A stretch of 64,000 nt of DNA from Adiantum capillus-veneris. Its lineage: Eukaryota; Streptophyta; Polypodiopsida; Polypodiales; Pteridaceae. The first letter of the stretch is position 1; each line of letters begins with the position of its first letter. The stretch is from positions 62,371,872-62,435,871 of the forward strand of contig CM043953.1 in NCBI GenBank assembly GCA_014529385.2. Direction: 5' to 3'. The translations under genes and the position numbers were made by a program. Below, in pieces: positions 20,682-32,857 of this stretch. The notes under the pieces are model-generated. The model worked only from the letters and a program-made list of their open reading frames with translations. It was not told where the DNA came from and did no database searches.

Positions 20682-21330
20682 CTATAAGTTTTCTGTGGAG
20701 TCAATATGAGCTACAGTTGTTAGCCTTTGCTCATCAAGCTTTTCTAAATCTTCAAGCCTCTCTGACAATTCATGTCCAGTCCATTCAAGATCCTTAGCTA
20801 CCCTTAGTGTTGGCAATAGAAATTCTATCGACAGTATGGCATCAAGACCATAAACAAGGTTAAAGGGTGTAGCATTTAAAGCTGTCTTGAATGAAACTCT
20901 ATAAGCCCATAGAGCGGCATGGAGATTCATTTCCCAATTTGTCCTTCCTGAACTAACCACTTTAGTCAATACCGAGCTAAGAATTTTATTCGTATGCTCA
21001 ACTTGTCATTTTCTTGTGGGTGATAGGGAGTCAATTTGTTATGGATGACCATAAATTAATTAAGCAGATACTCAATTACCTCATTGAGGAAATGAGTTCC
21101 CCTGTCATTGACAATTTCTATTGGCAGTCCATATCTATTGACACATTCTCATACAAGAATGCGGCTGTGGTTCTAGCATCATTTTTTGGGTTGCTTTAGC
21201 CTCTGCCCACTTGGTCAAATAGTCTGTAGCTACAGTGATATATTGAGCTTGGTTCTATAAGCAGGTGGTTGTATTGGCCCAACAAAGTCTATACCCCATT
21301 TTGCAAAAGCTCTAGCCTCCACCATTGGTC
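20682..21330 (-). pseudogene. Integrase core and C-terminal part of the 22-kb element, frameshifted
   Basis: After the zinc fingers, FAKWGIDFVGPIQPP (21310-21270) gives the first catalytic Asp. Fragments of the core in different frames follow (KNDARTTAAF, then a damaged second Asp region). The 95-codon frame 20969-20682 contains NWEMNLHAALWAYRVSFKTA and FNLVYGLDAILSIEFLLPTL, which correspond to the end of the core and the linker of plant gypsy integrase. Several stops and shifts are present between 21250 and 20970. Confidence 0.7.
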
Positions 21331-21339
21331 TTAAAGGCA

Positions 21340-22413
21340 TGCTATGCTATCTACATGGGTTGGCATTTTTGCTCGTTGACATGTATCACACCTTCGAACA
21401 TATTCTTTGGCATTTTCAAAAAGTGTTGGCCACCATATGATTGCCATTAAGATTGCTCTTGCGGTGGTTTCTCTCAAAAAGTGACCTCCAGCTAATCTAG
21501 CATGTGCTTATTCTATAATGGGAATATATTTGTCTTGATTTGCACAAAGACGCAGATGTTGATCCTTTTCTCATCGATACAATTGGTTTCCAATAAGAGC
21601 ATAGTCTCTTGCTTCAATTTCAATAGCTCTTTGGTGATGTTTACTCATATCCTCAAGAAATGTTTGCCTTGATAAGTAAGTAGCTAGATAGTTACTCCAC
21701 TTAGGAACGAGTGATATTTGGAACAATGTCACATGAGGTATGGGTGCTGGCTTTTGACATTGAGGACATTTTTTTACAAATGAGTGAACATCACTCCTCA
21801 TAGTTGGCCAAAATACGTGAAGTCTCAAGATCCGTCGCATAGTTTGGTCTTCCGCAAAGTGAAGTCCTACTATGGTAATGTGCACTTGACTTAGGTATTG
21901 GGTTTTCTTCTCAGGATTAATACACAAAAGCAATATTCCATCCCAATTTCTTTTATATAGCCTTCCAGCTAGTAATTGATACATAGACGATTGCTCAATT
22001 AATCCAATTGTAATAGGAAGTGCTATTTGAGAATCCACTTGAGCTATGGTCATCAAGGATACCATATCTTCTGACCATCGAGGTATCATTTCCACGGAGA
22101 ACAGATATGCATCTGGTAGATCATCGTCTACCTCCCTTGGTGGTTCCCTTGATATAATCCTTAATAAATGATCTGCTCTTTGATGAGTGGTGCCCTTTTT
22201 TACAAATACGGTGAAATCAAATTCGAAAAGGATGATGAACCATCTCGCTATTCTTCCTGTGTTGCATGGCTTGTTGACCAAGTACAATAAGGCTTGGTGG
22301 TCCACAAAGAATACAAATTTGTTAGATAAAGGTAACGTCTGTACTTTTTTATGGCATAGATCATTCTTAATCCTTCCTTTCTTTGGTGAATAGTTTTTCT
22401 CCGCCACATTCAA
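21340..22413 (-). pseudogene. RNase H tail and two tandem HHCC zinc-finger modules of integrase
   Basis: The 280-codon frame 22413-21571 begins in RNase H (FVFFVDHQALLYLVNKP, then GTTHQRADHL). It continues into a first HHCC module with His at residues 178 and 185 and Cys at 216 and 219 (CPQCQ; 21757-21882). Then comes SNYLATYLSRQTFLEDMSKH with ALIGNQLYR, a stop, and a second HHCC module at 21379-21504 (AHARLAGGHF ... RRCDTCQ), which connects directly to the catalytic core. Plant gypsy integrase normally has one such module. The two are diverged paralogous copies, not a recent duplication. Confidence 0.75.
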
Positions 22414-22668
22414 CTGTCTACTAGCATACGAAATAGGAAAATCAATTTTCTAGTCTCTTGGTTGAGCTAGGATACATCCAATGGCAAAATTGAAAGCATT
22501 TACATGTATGTGGAATATCTTATTCCAATCCGGTGCTTTCAATATTGGAGCTAAAGTGAGGATTGCTTAAGCTTCATGAAGGATACTTCACATTCATCAG
22601 TCCATACAAAGAGTGTAATCAAGCTGTACATGGGTTTTGCAATTATAGGGTACATGTAAAAGAATTAT

Positions 22669-23415
22669 CTATAATATCCACAATGTCCAATGAAGACTTG
22701 TGACCCCTTTGACTATTTTCAGTCTAGGCAATTCCACAATCACATGAATTTTATCCATATCCATCGCTATGCCTTTTTTAGACACTATATGTCCAAGAAG
22801 TTTTCCTTGTCTACCCATAAATGTGTACTTTTTAGGATTTAGGCAAATCCTATAAATTCTACATTTTTCGAATACCTTTTTGAGGTGTTCAAAATGATCA
22901 GCCCGGATTGAAGAAAGTACACATAGATTGTCCATATATACTTCCAAGAAATTTCAAAGATATTCTTTAAAAGCATGGCTCATCAATCTTTGAAAGGTGG
23001 CAGGAGCATTAGTTAACCCAAAAGGCATAACCCGATAGGCAAAAATACCCCATTTAGTTGCAAAGGCAGTTTTATGTTGATCCTTGCGGTCAACCAAAAG
23101 TTGATTGTATCCCAAAAAGCCATCTAAAAATCTGTAAGCTTCTTTTCTTGCAACTCTTTCTAAAACATGCTCATTGATTGGAACAGGAAAGTTGTCTCTA
23201 ATGGTAGCTGCATTTACTTTCTTGAGATTGACACACACCCTTAATTTTCCATTTTTCTTGGGTACCACCACAGTTGGAGACACCCAATCAGTGTGTTCAA
23301 TTTCATATATGATTTCGGCTTCCTTTAGCTTTTCTATCTCTTCGTTGATCTTCCTGGAAAATGTCTCATTATAAGTGTATGGACTTTGTCTGCTTGGTTT
23401 CGCGTCATCTCTCAT
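22669..23415 (-). pseudogene. Reverse transcriptase of the 22-kb element, altered active site
   Basis: The frame 23415-22954 has WVSPTVVVPKKNGKLRVCVN, FLDGFLGYNQLLVDRKDQHK and [16 protein letters not shown]. After a stop, the frame 22947-22669 has the catalytic box as VYMDNLCVLSS, where the second Asp of Y-x-D-D is Asn (22927-22929), followed by LGHIVSKKGIAMD. The stop and the D-to-N change, a G-to-A type mutation, make this RT inactive. The connection to RNase H (22670-22413) is too degraded to follow. Confidence 0.8.
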
Positions 23416-24447
23416 AGGTATGGTATGCTGATAGATTTCTGGATCAACACCCTTGAGATCCTTATAAGACCAAGCAAAGATATCTCGGTAGTCTTCAGTA
23501 AGCTTAGCAAAAGCTCTTCTTCTTCTTCCGTCAGGTCGTTTGCAATGTAGGCAGATCTAGGCTCTTCTCCTGGTTCGGCTAGATCTATCTTCTTTGCATT
23601 TTTAGGTCCTTCATAGGACTCACCCTGTTTTCTTAGTTCCCTTACAGGTTGTTTGACTATGATTTTTTAGTCCCGAAGAGTATATTTCTTGTAATGGGAT
23701 GGGACACACATTTCATCTTTACCTTCCTCCTCAATGGTTTCCATTTCAGTTGTATATATCTCCTTTAGAGCTTTCTTCAACTCTTGATACTTCTTTCTCT
23801 GTTCAACTCGTGTCATGGTTGAATCCTTGTCCTGATATTTAGGATTTGCTTGAGTTTCCTTTCTCTTTTTTCTCAATGTTTTTGATATTTCTTGCTTTTC
23901 TTTTAAAGGACATCTACCAATGATTTTGTCTTTGACACAATCATGTGCATCTATTTCTATCAAAAACTGTGTTCTACTAGAGACTGATGGCATAGGTCTA
24001 GATTTCAAGTTTCTCGCGTCTCTTTTTCTTCTATACCATTTTTATCGTCTTGGTTTCTGGTTTGGAAAGTCAAAAAACTTTTCCTCCCCTCCTTTCATGA
24101 GTAGTTTAGCTCTCACATGTTCTTTTTCCGACCCTGAATCATCTGAGGTAGCTAAATGTTCTTCTAACTCACTTGTTGCATCATAGTAGAGGTCTGAAAA
24201 GGCTTGTCGAGCTTTCATTAAGTCCTTGGATTCTTGAATTTTGTCTTCAATGTGAAGGGTTGAGATCATTTGTATAAAAATTATGTCCTGATGTTCTCAT
24301 CGCAAAATTGAGTAGGCATAGACATATTTACACATACATCCATTGTTGCTAAAATTTGAGTCCATTCAAATGGCTCAAACAAATGCTCTGGAAAGGTTCA
24401 GGTACATAGGCTTTGTCTGTGCAATCCCTTTCTAAGATACATTCTTC

Positions 24448-25084
24448 TCATTTTAAGCTTCCGTCTTTTGAGGCTCCGCACATCCAAATAGGTGTGTCTT
24501 TGCTCAACCAAAATGGAAGCTTAGTTTCAGCCGAAGAGACCGAGTCAAATTCTTGCATGGGTGTTTTCATGATATCTCTATATGTGTGATCTTTTAGATT
24601 AACCCTTGTTATTAATCCCACTTGCTTCAAGTACAGATAATTGTTTCTCCAATCGTGGATGAGTTGTACTTGTTGCATGAAAGGCCTTCCCAAGATGATT
24701 TCGTAAATTGAGTTTCTTTCCAAAGTACACTATTGCAAAAGTCTGTTGATAATCAAACCCACAGGAATCAATTATCACTTTTTCAAGCACTCCTAAGGGT
24801 TTTTTGATGTGTCCATCAACCAATTGCAATTTCATTCAAGTTTGTCTAATGGCTGGTTTTCCCCAAGATTCCCATACTGCTTTCGTGGCTATGGCTATGC
24901 CTGCCCCACTATCCAATATTGCCATGGTTTCTATATCATTGTATCTCACCGAAAGGGTTGTGTTTCCTTCTTCCCCTTCATAGTATTCTCTGACTTTGTT
25001 CATTGGAATAGATCTAATCTCTTTGTTATTTATTTCGTGTTTCAATCTTCTCAAATTTTGTACGATTAGCCCTGTTATCTCCAC
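24448..25084 (-). pseudogene. Aspartic protease region of the 22-kb element
   Basis: The frame 25084-24836 contains ETMAILDSGAGIAIATKAV with an intact D-S-G-A active site. The next frames give KKPLGVLEKVIID, then IYEIILGRPFMQQVQLIHDW, the second conserved protease block. It is broken by a stop and a frame shift near 24836 and 24720. About 700 bp of poorly conserved Lys/Glu-rich coding sequence (24269-23667) separates it from RT. Confidence 0.75.
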
Positions 25085-25914
25085 CTTCTATAGAGTTTTC
25101 TATGGATCATTCCATAAATATGGTCTGAATTTTAACAGTTCTCCTAAAGTAAGAGTGCATTGAATGTGTGTAGACATGATTGATGGATGTTGTCTGCCTC
25201 GAGGGTTTATTTTGCTCTTTTTAGCTGAGTGGTTTTACACACTATGGATTCATCTTTGTTATCTCCTAAGTAAGAGGGTAGTGTTTTCAGAGTCATTAGT
25301 TTAGACATTCCTGAAGCTTCAGATCCGCAATCCCCATACAAGGATTGTACATCCATGTCCATATCAGGAGGTAGATTGTCTAACCAAACTTCCTCTATAG
25401 GAGCTGATTTTAGAGTTAGGCTCCCATCATTAATCTCTCTACCTTTTTCCCATAAGTGTCCTAGCTAGTCTTCTTCTACGAATGGAATTCCATTTAAGGC
25501 ATCTTCACTGTCAGGCACTATGATTTTGGGCTCTTTTGTTTCAAGGTGAGGTTCTACCACCACTTCCGATTTCTCTTTACTGGTTCCTACCCCAAGCTCC
25601 TCAGGTTTTTCCATACTCTTGAGCTTAGGTTTTTGTTTTTCCAACTTCTCTTATTGAGTAATTCTTACCAAATTTTGATAAGCTTCAAGCTTAGCTGCTT
25701 CCATATATGGAGAAGGGCAGTTTTTCCATTTGTTTTCCATGTTTTGGCCTGCTTTAAGTCCCGCATGGTAAGCTTCTAAGACTGCATTGATTGGCTCAAA
25801 AATTTTGGCTACCAAAATTGATCCTCCAGATTTCACGGCGGTTTCCTTGATTTTGCTTTCAGTTTCTTTCACTTTTTCTTGGAATAGTTTTTTTGCTTTC
25901 TCTGGACTTTGTTT

Positions 25915-28400
25915 TTATTTTCTCATCTCATACCTTTTGCTTCTGCTTCTTTTGGTCTTTTGAGATGAAATTTTAGTATTCTCCGAATCATCAGAGGAGT
26001 TATGTTTCTTTTTTTTAGCCTGGACTCTAGTGAGTACCTTGATTGGAACACTAGTTTCACTCTCAAATGAGCTACTAGGTATCACTTGGACTATGGTCAC
26101 TATTGTTTTACCCTTGTTTAAAGGATTTTTTGAACAATCTTTAGGAAAGTGTCCTCCCTTTTTGCAACATTGTTTACAAAAAGCTTCAACTGGCTTAATG
26201 TTCTTGTCAGACTCTGGGCATTCATTTTTCCAATGATCATCTACACCACAGTTATGACAGTTTCCAGTTCTTGGCTTAATCATGGGTCTTACCATCGGAG
26301 GTTTAACACCTTGATTAGCTACATAGTACATCGGTGCAAGCTCTGGTGTAGTATAAGTCACAGGTTCTTCCATTGGTGGTGGATGTGAATTATACAAATC
26401 TCCTTCTACCATTACTGTAGATGGACTAGGCTCAGCATAGGGTGTAACAGGCACTAGTGCTTGTTCATCTATGACTCCCTCTGAATGCATGTACACTACA
26501 TTATGTCCAGGATATGGAGGTTGTTGACCCAACACGGGTTGAGGTCTTTTCATACCCATTGCTGGTCTTTGAGCTGGGGTCATATTAGGCTGATATCTGT
26601 ACATGGGTTGTCCTTGTGGCCTCATACGCACATATTGAACATTTCCATCATACTTTGGTCGGTAATAGCACTCATTGGTCTCATGGTTGGTCCATTTACA
26701 CTCGATTGTTCACCATTTTTGTGGCCTAATTAGTCGTCCCTGTTGAGGTATCCCTTGCCCTAGTCCCCTCATAAGTGCTTTTTGCATGTTATTCATCATG
26801 TCATTCATCCTTTTGAGCATGTCTTCTATGGTTGTAAGAGGTGCTGCAACAGTAGTTCCCACTTGTGCTGGTTTGGTGGATGCTTTTTTCTTGCTTAGAT
26901 TATCCTTAGGGACATCGTCTTCATTGAAAATAACACAATTGTCTCCTAAGTCAATAGCATCTGACACACACTCTTCTAGGGTCATTTGTTTCTTGCTATA
27001 CAATATAGCATGAAGCTCTTTGTTTAGTAGTCCCTCTAGAAAAAATGATACTAGTCTTTCTTCTGCAGGTATTTCTAGTTCTGGGCATCTTGCAATGTAT
27101 TGTTTCATTCTAGCTACACAATCCCTAATAGACTCACCTTGTTTCTTTTGAAGCTATAGATTTGAGCTATCGTATTATGTTTGATCCCCGTTTTGGAATA
27201 TGCAGCTACAAATCCTTGAGCTAATGTATTTAAGTCCATGATTGACCCTGGTGGAATGTTTTGGAACATGTCAATGCTTTTTCTTCTAATGTCATTCCAA
27301 ATTCCTTGAACTGAGTATGGAAATCAAATATGCATTCTGATCTTAATACTTGTTTAAAGCTTGCTAAGTGGTCATATGGATCCCCCGATCCAGTGTATTT
27401 TTTGACCCATTTTTGAAAATCAGCTGGTCTGACAGGTCTATTTGGTTCAACTCCCGCTCTCCTGGCAGTTGGTCCTGTTCCAAGTCCTTCAAATAGTCTG
27501 TTGGAAATAGTGACTCATGTAGCCCTGGACTGGCTTTAATGTCACCCGATTTTCTTTGTGATGAGGTAGTTTCAGGTTTTTTAACATTGCTCTCAAAAGA
27601 TCTATTTTGGAGTTCATCTCTTGGAATAATGTCTGGTCCTTGGTCCATAATCCAATCCCTTATGGATTACCCTTGGTATTTGGTTTGTTCCACCTCCTCA
27701 GGACTCATCATAAAAAAGTTATTGTTATAGCAATCCCTAAATAGGCAGGTTGGTAAATCTGTCGAACCCTTGTCTTTGATTTTGAAGATATAGATGATCT
27801 TCATGGGTGTTAACTGTCCTGATTTGGCATGAGAAGTCCATGGAAAATCTTTGACATTTCTATCTTCCCAACAATAGACTCCGATCCTAGGATTATCCGT
27901 GCTAAGCCATTTCACAGGCTTCAAATCAACTTGATCGTATCCCTTGAATTCTAAAGTCGGTGGGCCTTCTTTTGCTGCCATATCTAGAATCATGGTATTT
28001 ACTTCTAACCCCCATTTGTCTATCACATCAGGGTTTTCACCTTGTAAATACTGAGTTTTGTTTTTATCCATGTACATTTTTCCTTGCTTGTTTCCCTGAT
28101 TTCCTCTTCAAACTCTATGTCATGATCATCAATGTGACTAGCATACTCTTCATTAGGATCCAGGTAAACCTGAGCTCCATGGTGATTAGTCTTATAAAAG
28201 GTGAGTATGTGTTTATATCGCACTGTCATTCGGGTTCTTGAATGAGTCGAATAGGAGACATTTTAGATGTTGATTCTGAAAAAGTGTATGAGACTTCTTC
28301 AAAGATAGTTTCCAAGTAATCGCCTTGATTCACTCTCTTCGGTGGATACTCTACTAGCGATCTCTCCAAATATGCCTTGGTTTGCTAGTAAATGACCAAA
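25915..28400 (-). pseudogene. gag of the 22-kb element
   Basis: Broken frames from about 28400 to 25915. An N-terminal region (FKGYDQVDLKPVKWLSTDNP) is followed near 27420-27300 by the retrotransposon gag core (WVKKYTGSGDPYDHLASFKQ), then by FFLEGLLNKELHAILYSKKQ and MLKRMNDMMNNMQKAL. The frame 26631-25915 holds two zinc knuckles: CHNCGVDDHWKNEC (CX2CX4HX4C) and CKQCCKKGGHFPKDC (one residue longer). A basic C-terminus follows. Stops near 27660 and 27180-27110 break it. A start codon could not be fixed. Confidence 0.75.
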
Positions 28401-28818
28401 TCTAAGGTTCATATACACTTGTGAATCCCTGGATAGAGTACTTACCGTCGAATTGACTTGTTATCAGCTTGTTCCACTTGACTTGATTGCAACTTCTATC
28501 AAGCTTTCAATTCCTTGTCTGCAACCTGATTCCTGTATCGATTTTAATCAAGTTAGCTATTCTTTCACAAAGACTGTACAATTTTTTGCTAACTATTGTG
28601 ATTAATCTATATGTATCTTTTCAAATTGAGCTAAGTGATTCAACACTTCAGACTTTCAGATTCTACTTTTGCAAAAAGCCAAAGGACTAATATGCAACCT
28701 GCAAACTGAGTGAACATGTACTAATTTGGATCCGATTGAACCACATATTGCCTGGTGTCTTTCTATTGTGTTGGTCTAACAACTCAAAAGTCCAAAATGG
28801 TGTCTCTGTGTATCAGAA

Positions 28819-29700
28819 GTAAAAATCACGATTATTTACTTTTCACAAATTTTTATACTTTTTGGCTTGAATTGCCAAGTACTCAACTTGTTAAGGTCTA
28901 TGGACAAGTTTCACTTAGTTTAAACAAAATTTGTTCAAGTCATCAACTGTTCCGTGTCCGCAGACTCAGTTTTCAAGAATTTGGCTTAAGTCCCAGTTTT
29001 GTGATCCAATTTTCACCAAATTTGATTTGTGTGGTCTACTTGATATGCTTGACCTTGGGGTATACTCAAATGTGCAAAAATGTCCAATTCAATAGCAGAT
29101 GTAAATAATCACAATTATTTACTCTTGGTATTTTTATGCAATTTTTTTGCCACAATCTTGACACAAAATGGTTAAGCAGCTCAACTTAAGCTCCCTAGCC
29201 AAGTTCATCAAGTTTAGATAATCTCTGTTCAAATGCTCAACAGTTTTGTGTCTACAGACTGACTTTGCAAATTTCACCACAATTTTCACTTTAATGATCC
29301 AAATCTTATCAAATTTGATTTGTGGGCTTAATATAACTTGCTAAAACTAGTGGTATGTTGGGTTATTCAAAAAAGTTGAAAAATAGGACAAAAGTAAATA
29401 ATCGTGATTATTTACTTCTGATAGATTTTTGCATCTTTTTGGTCAACTGAGCATGTACACTTGTTTAACACTTCAATATAAGCCTATGATTCAAGTTTCA
29501 CTGAGTTTGAATAAAATTTTATCAATTTACACTCAAGTTCTTGACAGTCAATACATAATTCAGTTTTTACCAAGTTTTTGGTTAGTTTGGTGATCCAAAT
29601 TCTATGGGCCTTTACAAAAGATGTTTGTACACATGCATAGAGTCTCTCGTATCAACCTTGGTCACTTTTGAGCTGAAAGCAAATAATCATGATTATTTAC
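28819..29700. repeat. Palindrome-bearing repeats in the 5' leader
   Basis: Copies of the GTAAATAATC...GATTATTTAC palindrome lie at 28819-28839 (one base shorter and imperfect), 29101-29122, 29394-29415 and 29679-29700. Spacing is 282, 293 and 285 bp, and a trace remains near 29818. Sequence between the copies is AT-rich and only weakly similar. No coding homology is visible from about 28480 to 30364. Confidence 0.88.
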
Positions 29701-30364
29701 TTTAGACCTAAAATGAGCACTTTTTTCAACTTTTTCCATGGACACTCTTTTTATGATCTATTTTAAGCCTCTGAGTCAAGTCAAAACTTAACTTGGCCTA
29801 AAATGTCAAGAAAAATTAAATAATGTGAGTTTTTGCAAACTCTTGAAAATTTTACCTCAAATGCATCCCCACTGGTTCGTACAACTTTTAAAGCATACTC
29901 TCGGGTCGGATTCAATAATGGATAGTCTTCTGGTGCTATTTCTAGCCGTAGACCTGAAATTCTATAACTTCACATAAAAAACTCACAATTGATTCTTTTG
30001 GATAGAGCAATGTTCTGAAATCCCACCTTGGATTCTACTTACCCTACTCCTAGGTTCTACTGCAATGGGGTTGTGGAAAGTGTCTACAAACACCCGTTTT
30101 CTTATTTTTAATGGTTTTCTACGTCTTGATCTTAAGACTTATCTCGTCCATCAATCATTCTCAAAATCCTAATCTAATCCTACAGTTCTACAATCCTAGA
30201 GGGTACTTAGCAAGTACAACCTACTTCCAAGATACCCCTACACAGCAAAGGACAACAATCTTAAGCTATGCGATTTTAAAAAGAAAGTTTTGACTCTAGG
30301 TGATCCTAGAGGAAGTTAAAGGATAAATTCACAAGACGCTCGCGTTTTTCCCTAATTTAGGTCT

Positions 30365-30388
30365 CTTCGATCCCCAGCAGCGGCGCCA
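30365..30388 (-). other. Primer-binding site of the 22-kb element
   Basis: Two bases inside the 5' LTR the minus strand reads TGGCGCCGCTGCTGGGG. This is the primer-site type found in Tat/Athila-like elements. Confidence 0.85.
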
Positions 30389-30390
30389 AA

Positions 30391-31268
30391 TGTGGGATGG
30401 GTGTCTAACCTCACTCCTATCTTATTGCAGACACAACGAGAACCAAAAATATAATTGTCAATCCATGGGAAGAAGCTGACTTGACTAGTGCATAGAGGCT
30501 ACAAGAGGTTGTCAATCTCTTGGAAAACAACAAACAACTCGCATCTAACTCAAGCTATACTCAAATGACAGAAATCACCAAAAGCTAGTCGTTCATCGGC
30601 AAACAAATCACAACTATTACAGCATCAAACGACATCCAAATGTTACAAAACTTCTAGGACATGTTTATAAGACCTAAGCACACATGCTTATGGTCTCAAA
30701 TCTCATTTTAGTTCAAGTGCAAAAATCACAATTATTAACAACAGTGAGTTCTTGACCTAGTCGTTTTCGACCCAGAATGCATTTATCCAATACGCCACCT
30801 ATACTTGTTTTATGATTTTGAAGCTTAAATTCTTGCTGATGATGAAATGGACGACGCCAAATGCTACGGATTACCATGAAATGCTGATGTCAATGCGTAG
30901 AGCTCTTACCTGCGATTGCAACGCAACAAATGACACTGCAATGTGACATTCGGGAAGTGAGTAGAAAGCGTGAGAAGAAGAGAAGAGAGCGCCATTAGCT
31001 CACATTGTGTTTCTATTATCCAAACTTATAAAATACTTACAAAAATTGGCTTTTATACCTTAGCCAAGGTTTTTATGGTCAAAACTAATAATCTGGGAGC
31101 TCTAACTAAAGACATGTTGATACAATCTGGAAGCTTGTAGCCCCGGCTCATCAATTACATTGTTTATCTGAAAAGTAGGAGTTACAACATTCCCGATTCA
31201 TCAAAACAATAAGTGTTTTTACAATAAGAGCTCCGAAAAATGTTATCTGAGGTAGCTTGTTGCTAACA
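30391..31268 (-). repeat. 5' LTR of the 22-kb element
   Basis: On the plus strand it runs from TGTGGGATGG to GCTAACA, 878 bp, aligned with 9175-10087. The target duplication TGAAA follows at 31269-31273. A degenerate copy of the palindrome is at 30721-30739. Confidence 0.92.
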
Positions 31269-31273
31269 TGAAA

Positions 31274-32339
31274 GTTGTAGTTCTTATCTCTTGAAACCAA
31301 TTGAATCAAAGGACTACAATGAATGTGAATAAGAACCCTGTTTAAAGTCTTTGTCCAAGATGCCTAACAACATAACCAAGAATTATCAAGAGTAGGTATG
31401 TCCAAAGACCATAGACAAAGTAAAGTTTACTCCTCTAGTGCTAGTGTCCCACACCACCAAGTTTCTTGGGAGGGCCTTGTGTTTAGATTGTGTATATTGC
31501 TATTTAAAATAGACTATTTAAACATTAAAGAACACCATGTTCAAAAGATAGCTTGCTATGGACAATAGAAAGTACATGCACAAAAACGTTTCTGTATTTG
31601 AAGCATTTTTGTACATTTTGATCAGAATGAATATTCATTCCAATTATCCTATACATTACGAGAAGAAGTAGGTCTATAGAGGAACGAGGTCTTCATCTTC
31701 AAAGTTGTAGTCTAGCTAACCTAAACATTTTCAAGCAAAGATAGGACTCTCACCTACATCCATATAAACAAGACAATATATTTGGATAACCTTGGATGCA
31801 TATTATAGGTGTCAAACAACGTATCAATTATTATTCTTGTCAACAGTTACAAATAATTCTATTTACTATAGTCCAACTAAGTTCAAAATTTTTAAAAATT
31901 TGATACATTTTTATCAAAGCAATGGTTTTAATTAATAAAAGTCAAAACTAGATAGCCATTGACATCCTCAGAGGTTCCATTGAATGTTTTTAAAGATAAA
32001 CTTTTTATATTTGATGCTGCTCTGTTATTTATCTATCTTTTGTTTCCATCAAAAGGCCATCATTGATTTTGATGGGCATGGTAATGAGTGGTTTTGCCAA
32101 AATATTGCTCTTTGTAGCCTCTGCATCTCGCGTTCATTCGGGATTTAGCTCTCCTCCTCCTCTTCGTCCTGGTAAACTGCATTGCTGAGAGAGAGAGACG
32201 TGTTTCTCCACTTCTTGCCATGCGTGCATCTTTCTGAATTGAGAGAAAGAGAGAGAGAGAGGGTTGTTACTGCTACTGGATGTGTATCCGAGAGAGAGAG
32301 AGAGAGGAGTCTGCTCAGACACTAAACGGGTAGAGAGAG
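31274..32339. other. Unassigned noncoding stretch
   Basis: Right flank of the 22-kb element. It has no open frame of interest and no TE homology that I recognise. Short GA runs appear from 32187. Confidence 0.6.
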
Positions 32340-32527
32340 GGAAATGAAATGAAATATTATATTAAACGTCTATAAAAGGATAAATGACCTATGAGACCCA
32401 GGCACCAAACAGGTAGAGAGAGAAAAATGAAATGAAATGTTATATTAAACATCTTTAAAAGGCCAAAATGACCAATGAGACCAAATTGATACGATGCTGG
32501 TGGATCTAATAGTGTCGAGGCCATTGT

Positions 32528-32581
<54 letters not shown>

Positions 32582-32695
32582 AGAGAGAGAAATGAAATGA
32601 AATGTTATATTAAACATCTTTAAAAGGCCAAAATGACCTATAAGACCAAATTGATACAATGCTGGTGGATCTAATAGTGTCGAGGCCATTGTTGT

Positions 32696-32766
<71 letters not shown>

Positions 32767-32857
32767 GAAATGAAATGTTATATTAAACATCTTTAAAAGG
32801 CCAAAATGACCTATAAGGACAAATTGATACAATGCTGGTGGATCTAATAGTGTCGAG
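32340..32857. repeat. Tandem repeat of ~165-173 bp with compound (GT)n(GA)n tails
   Basis: Units starting AAATGAAATGAAAT at about 32341, 32425, 32590 and 32763 share AAAGGCCAAAATGACC, then GCTGGTGGATCTAATAGTG, TCGAGGCCATTG and a GT run followed by a GA run. The fourth unit is interrupted after GTCGAG by the CACTA element and resumes at 40576. Confidence 0.92.

Larger units (their letters stand above)
9175..31268 (-). mobile_element. Complete 22-kb Ty3/gypsy retrotransposon (non-chromovirus, Tat/Athila-like) with a nested chromovirus
   Basis: Two LTRs (9175-10087 and 30391-31268) share almost their full length. They are flanked by the 5-bp duplication TGAAA (9170-9174 and 31269-31273). On the minus strand the order is LTR, PBS, leader with palindromic repeats, gag, protease, RT, RNase H, integrase, a second palindromic stretch, a long extra ORF, polypurine tract and LTR. 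The PBS starts TGGCGCCGCTGCTGGGG, a type used by Tat/Athila elements. Removing the nested 5924-bp element leaves about 16.2 kb. Stops, frameshifts and an altered RT box make this copy inactive. Without a phylogeny the lineage assignment is tentative. Confidence 0.92.

Noticed and set aside
19700-29820. Regularly spaced palindromes as a possible CRISPR array
   Set aside because: Spacing is ~285 bp, the repeats flank retrotransposon genes, there are no cas genes, and the window is a plant genome.
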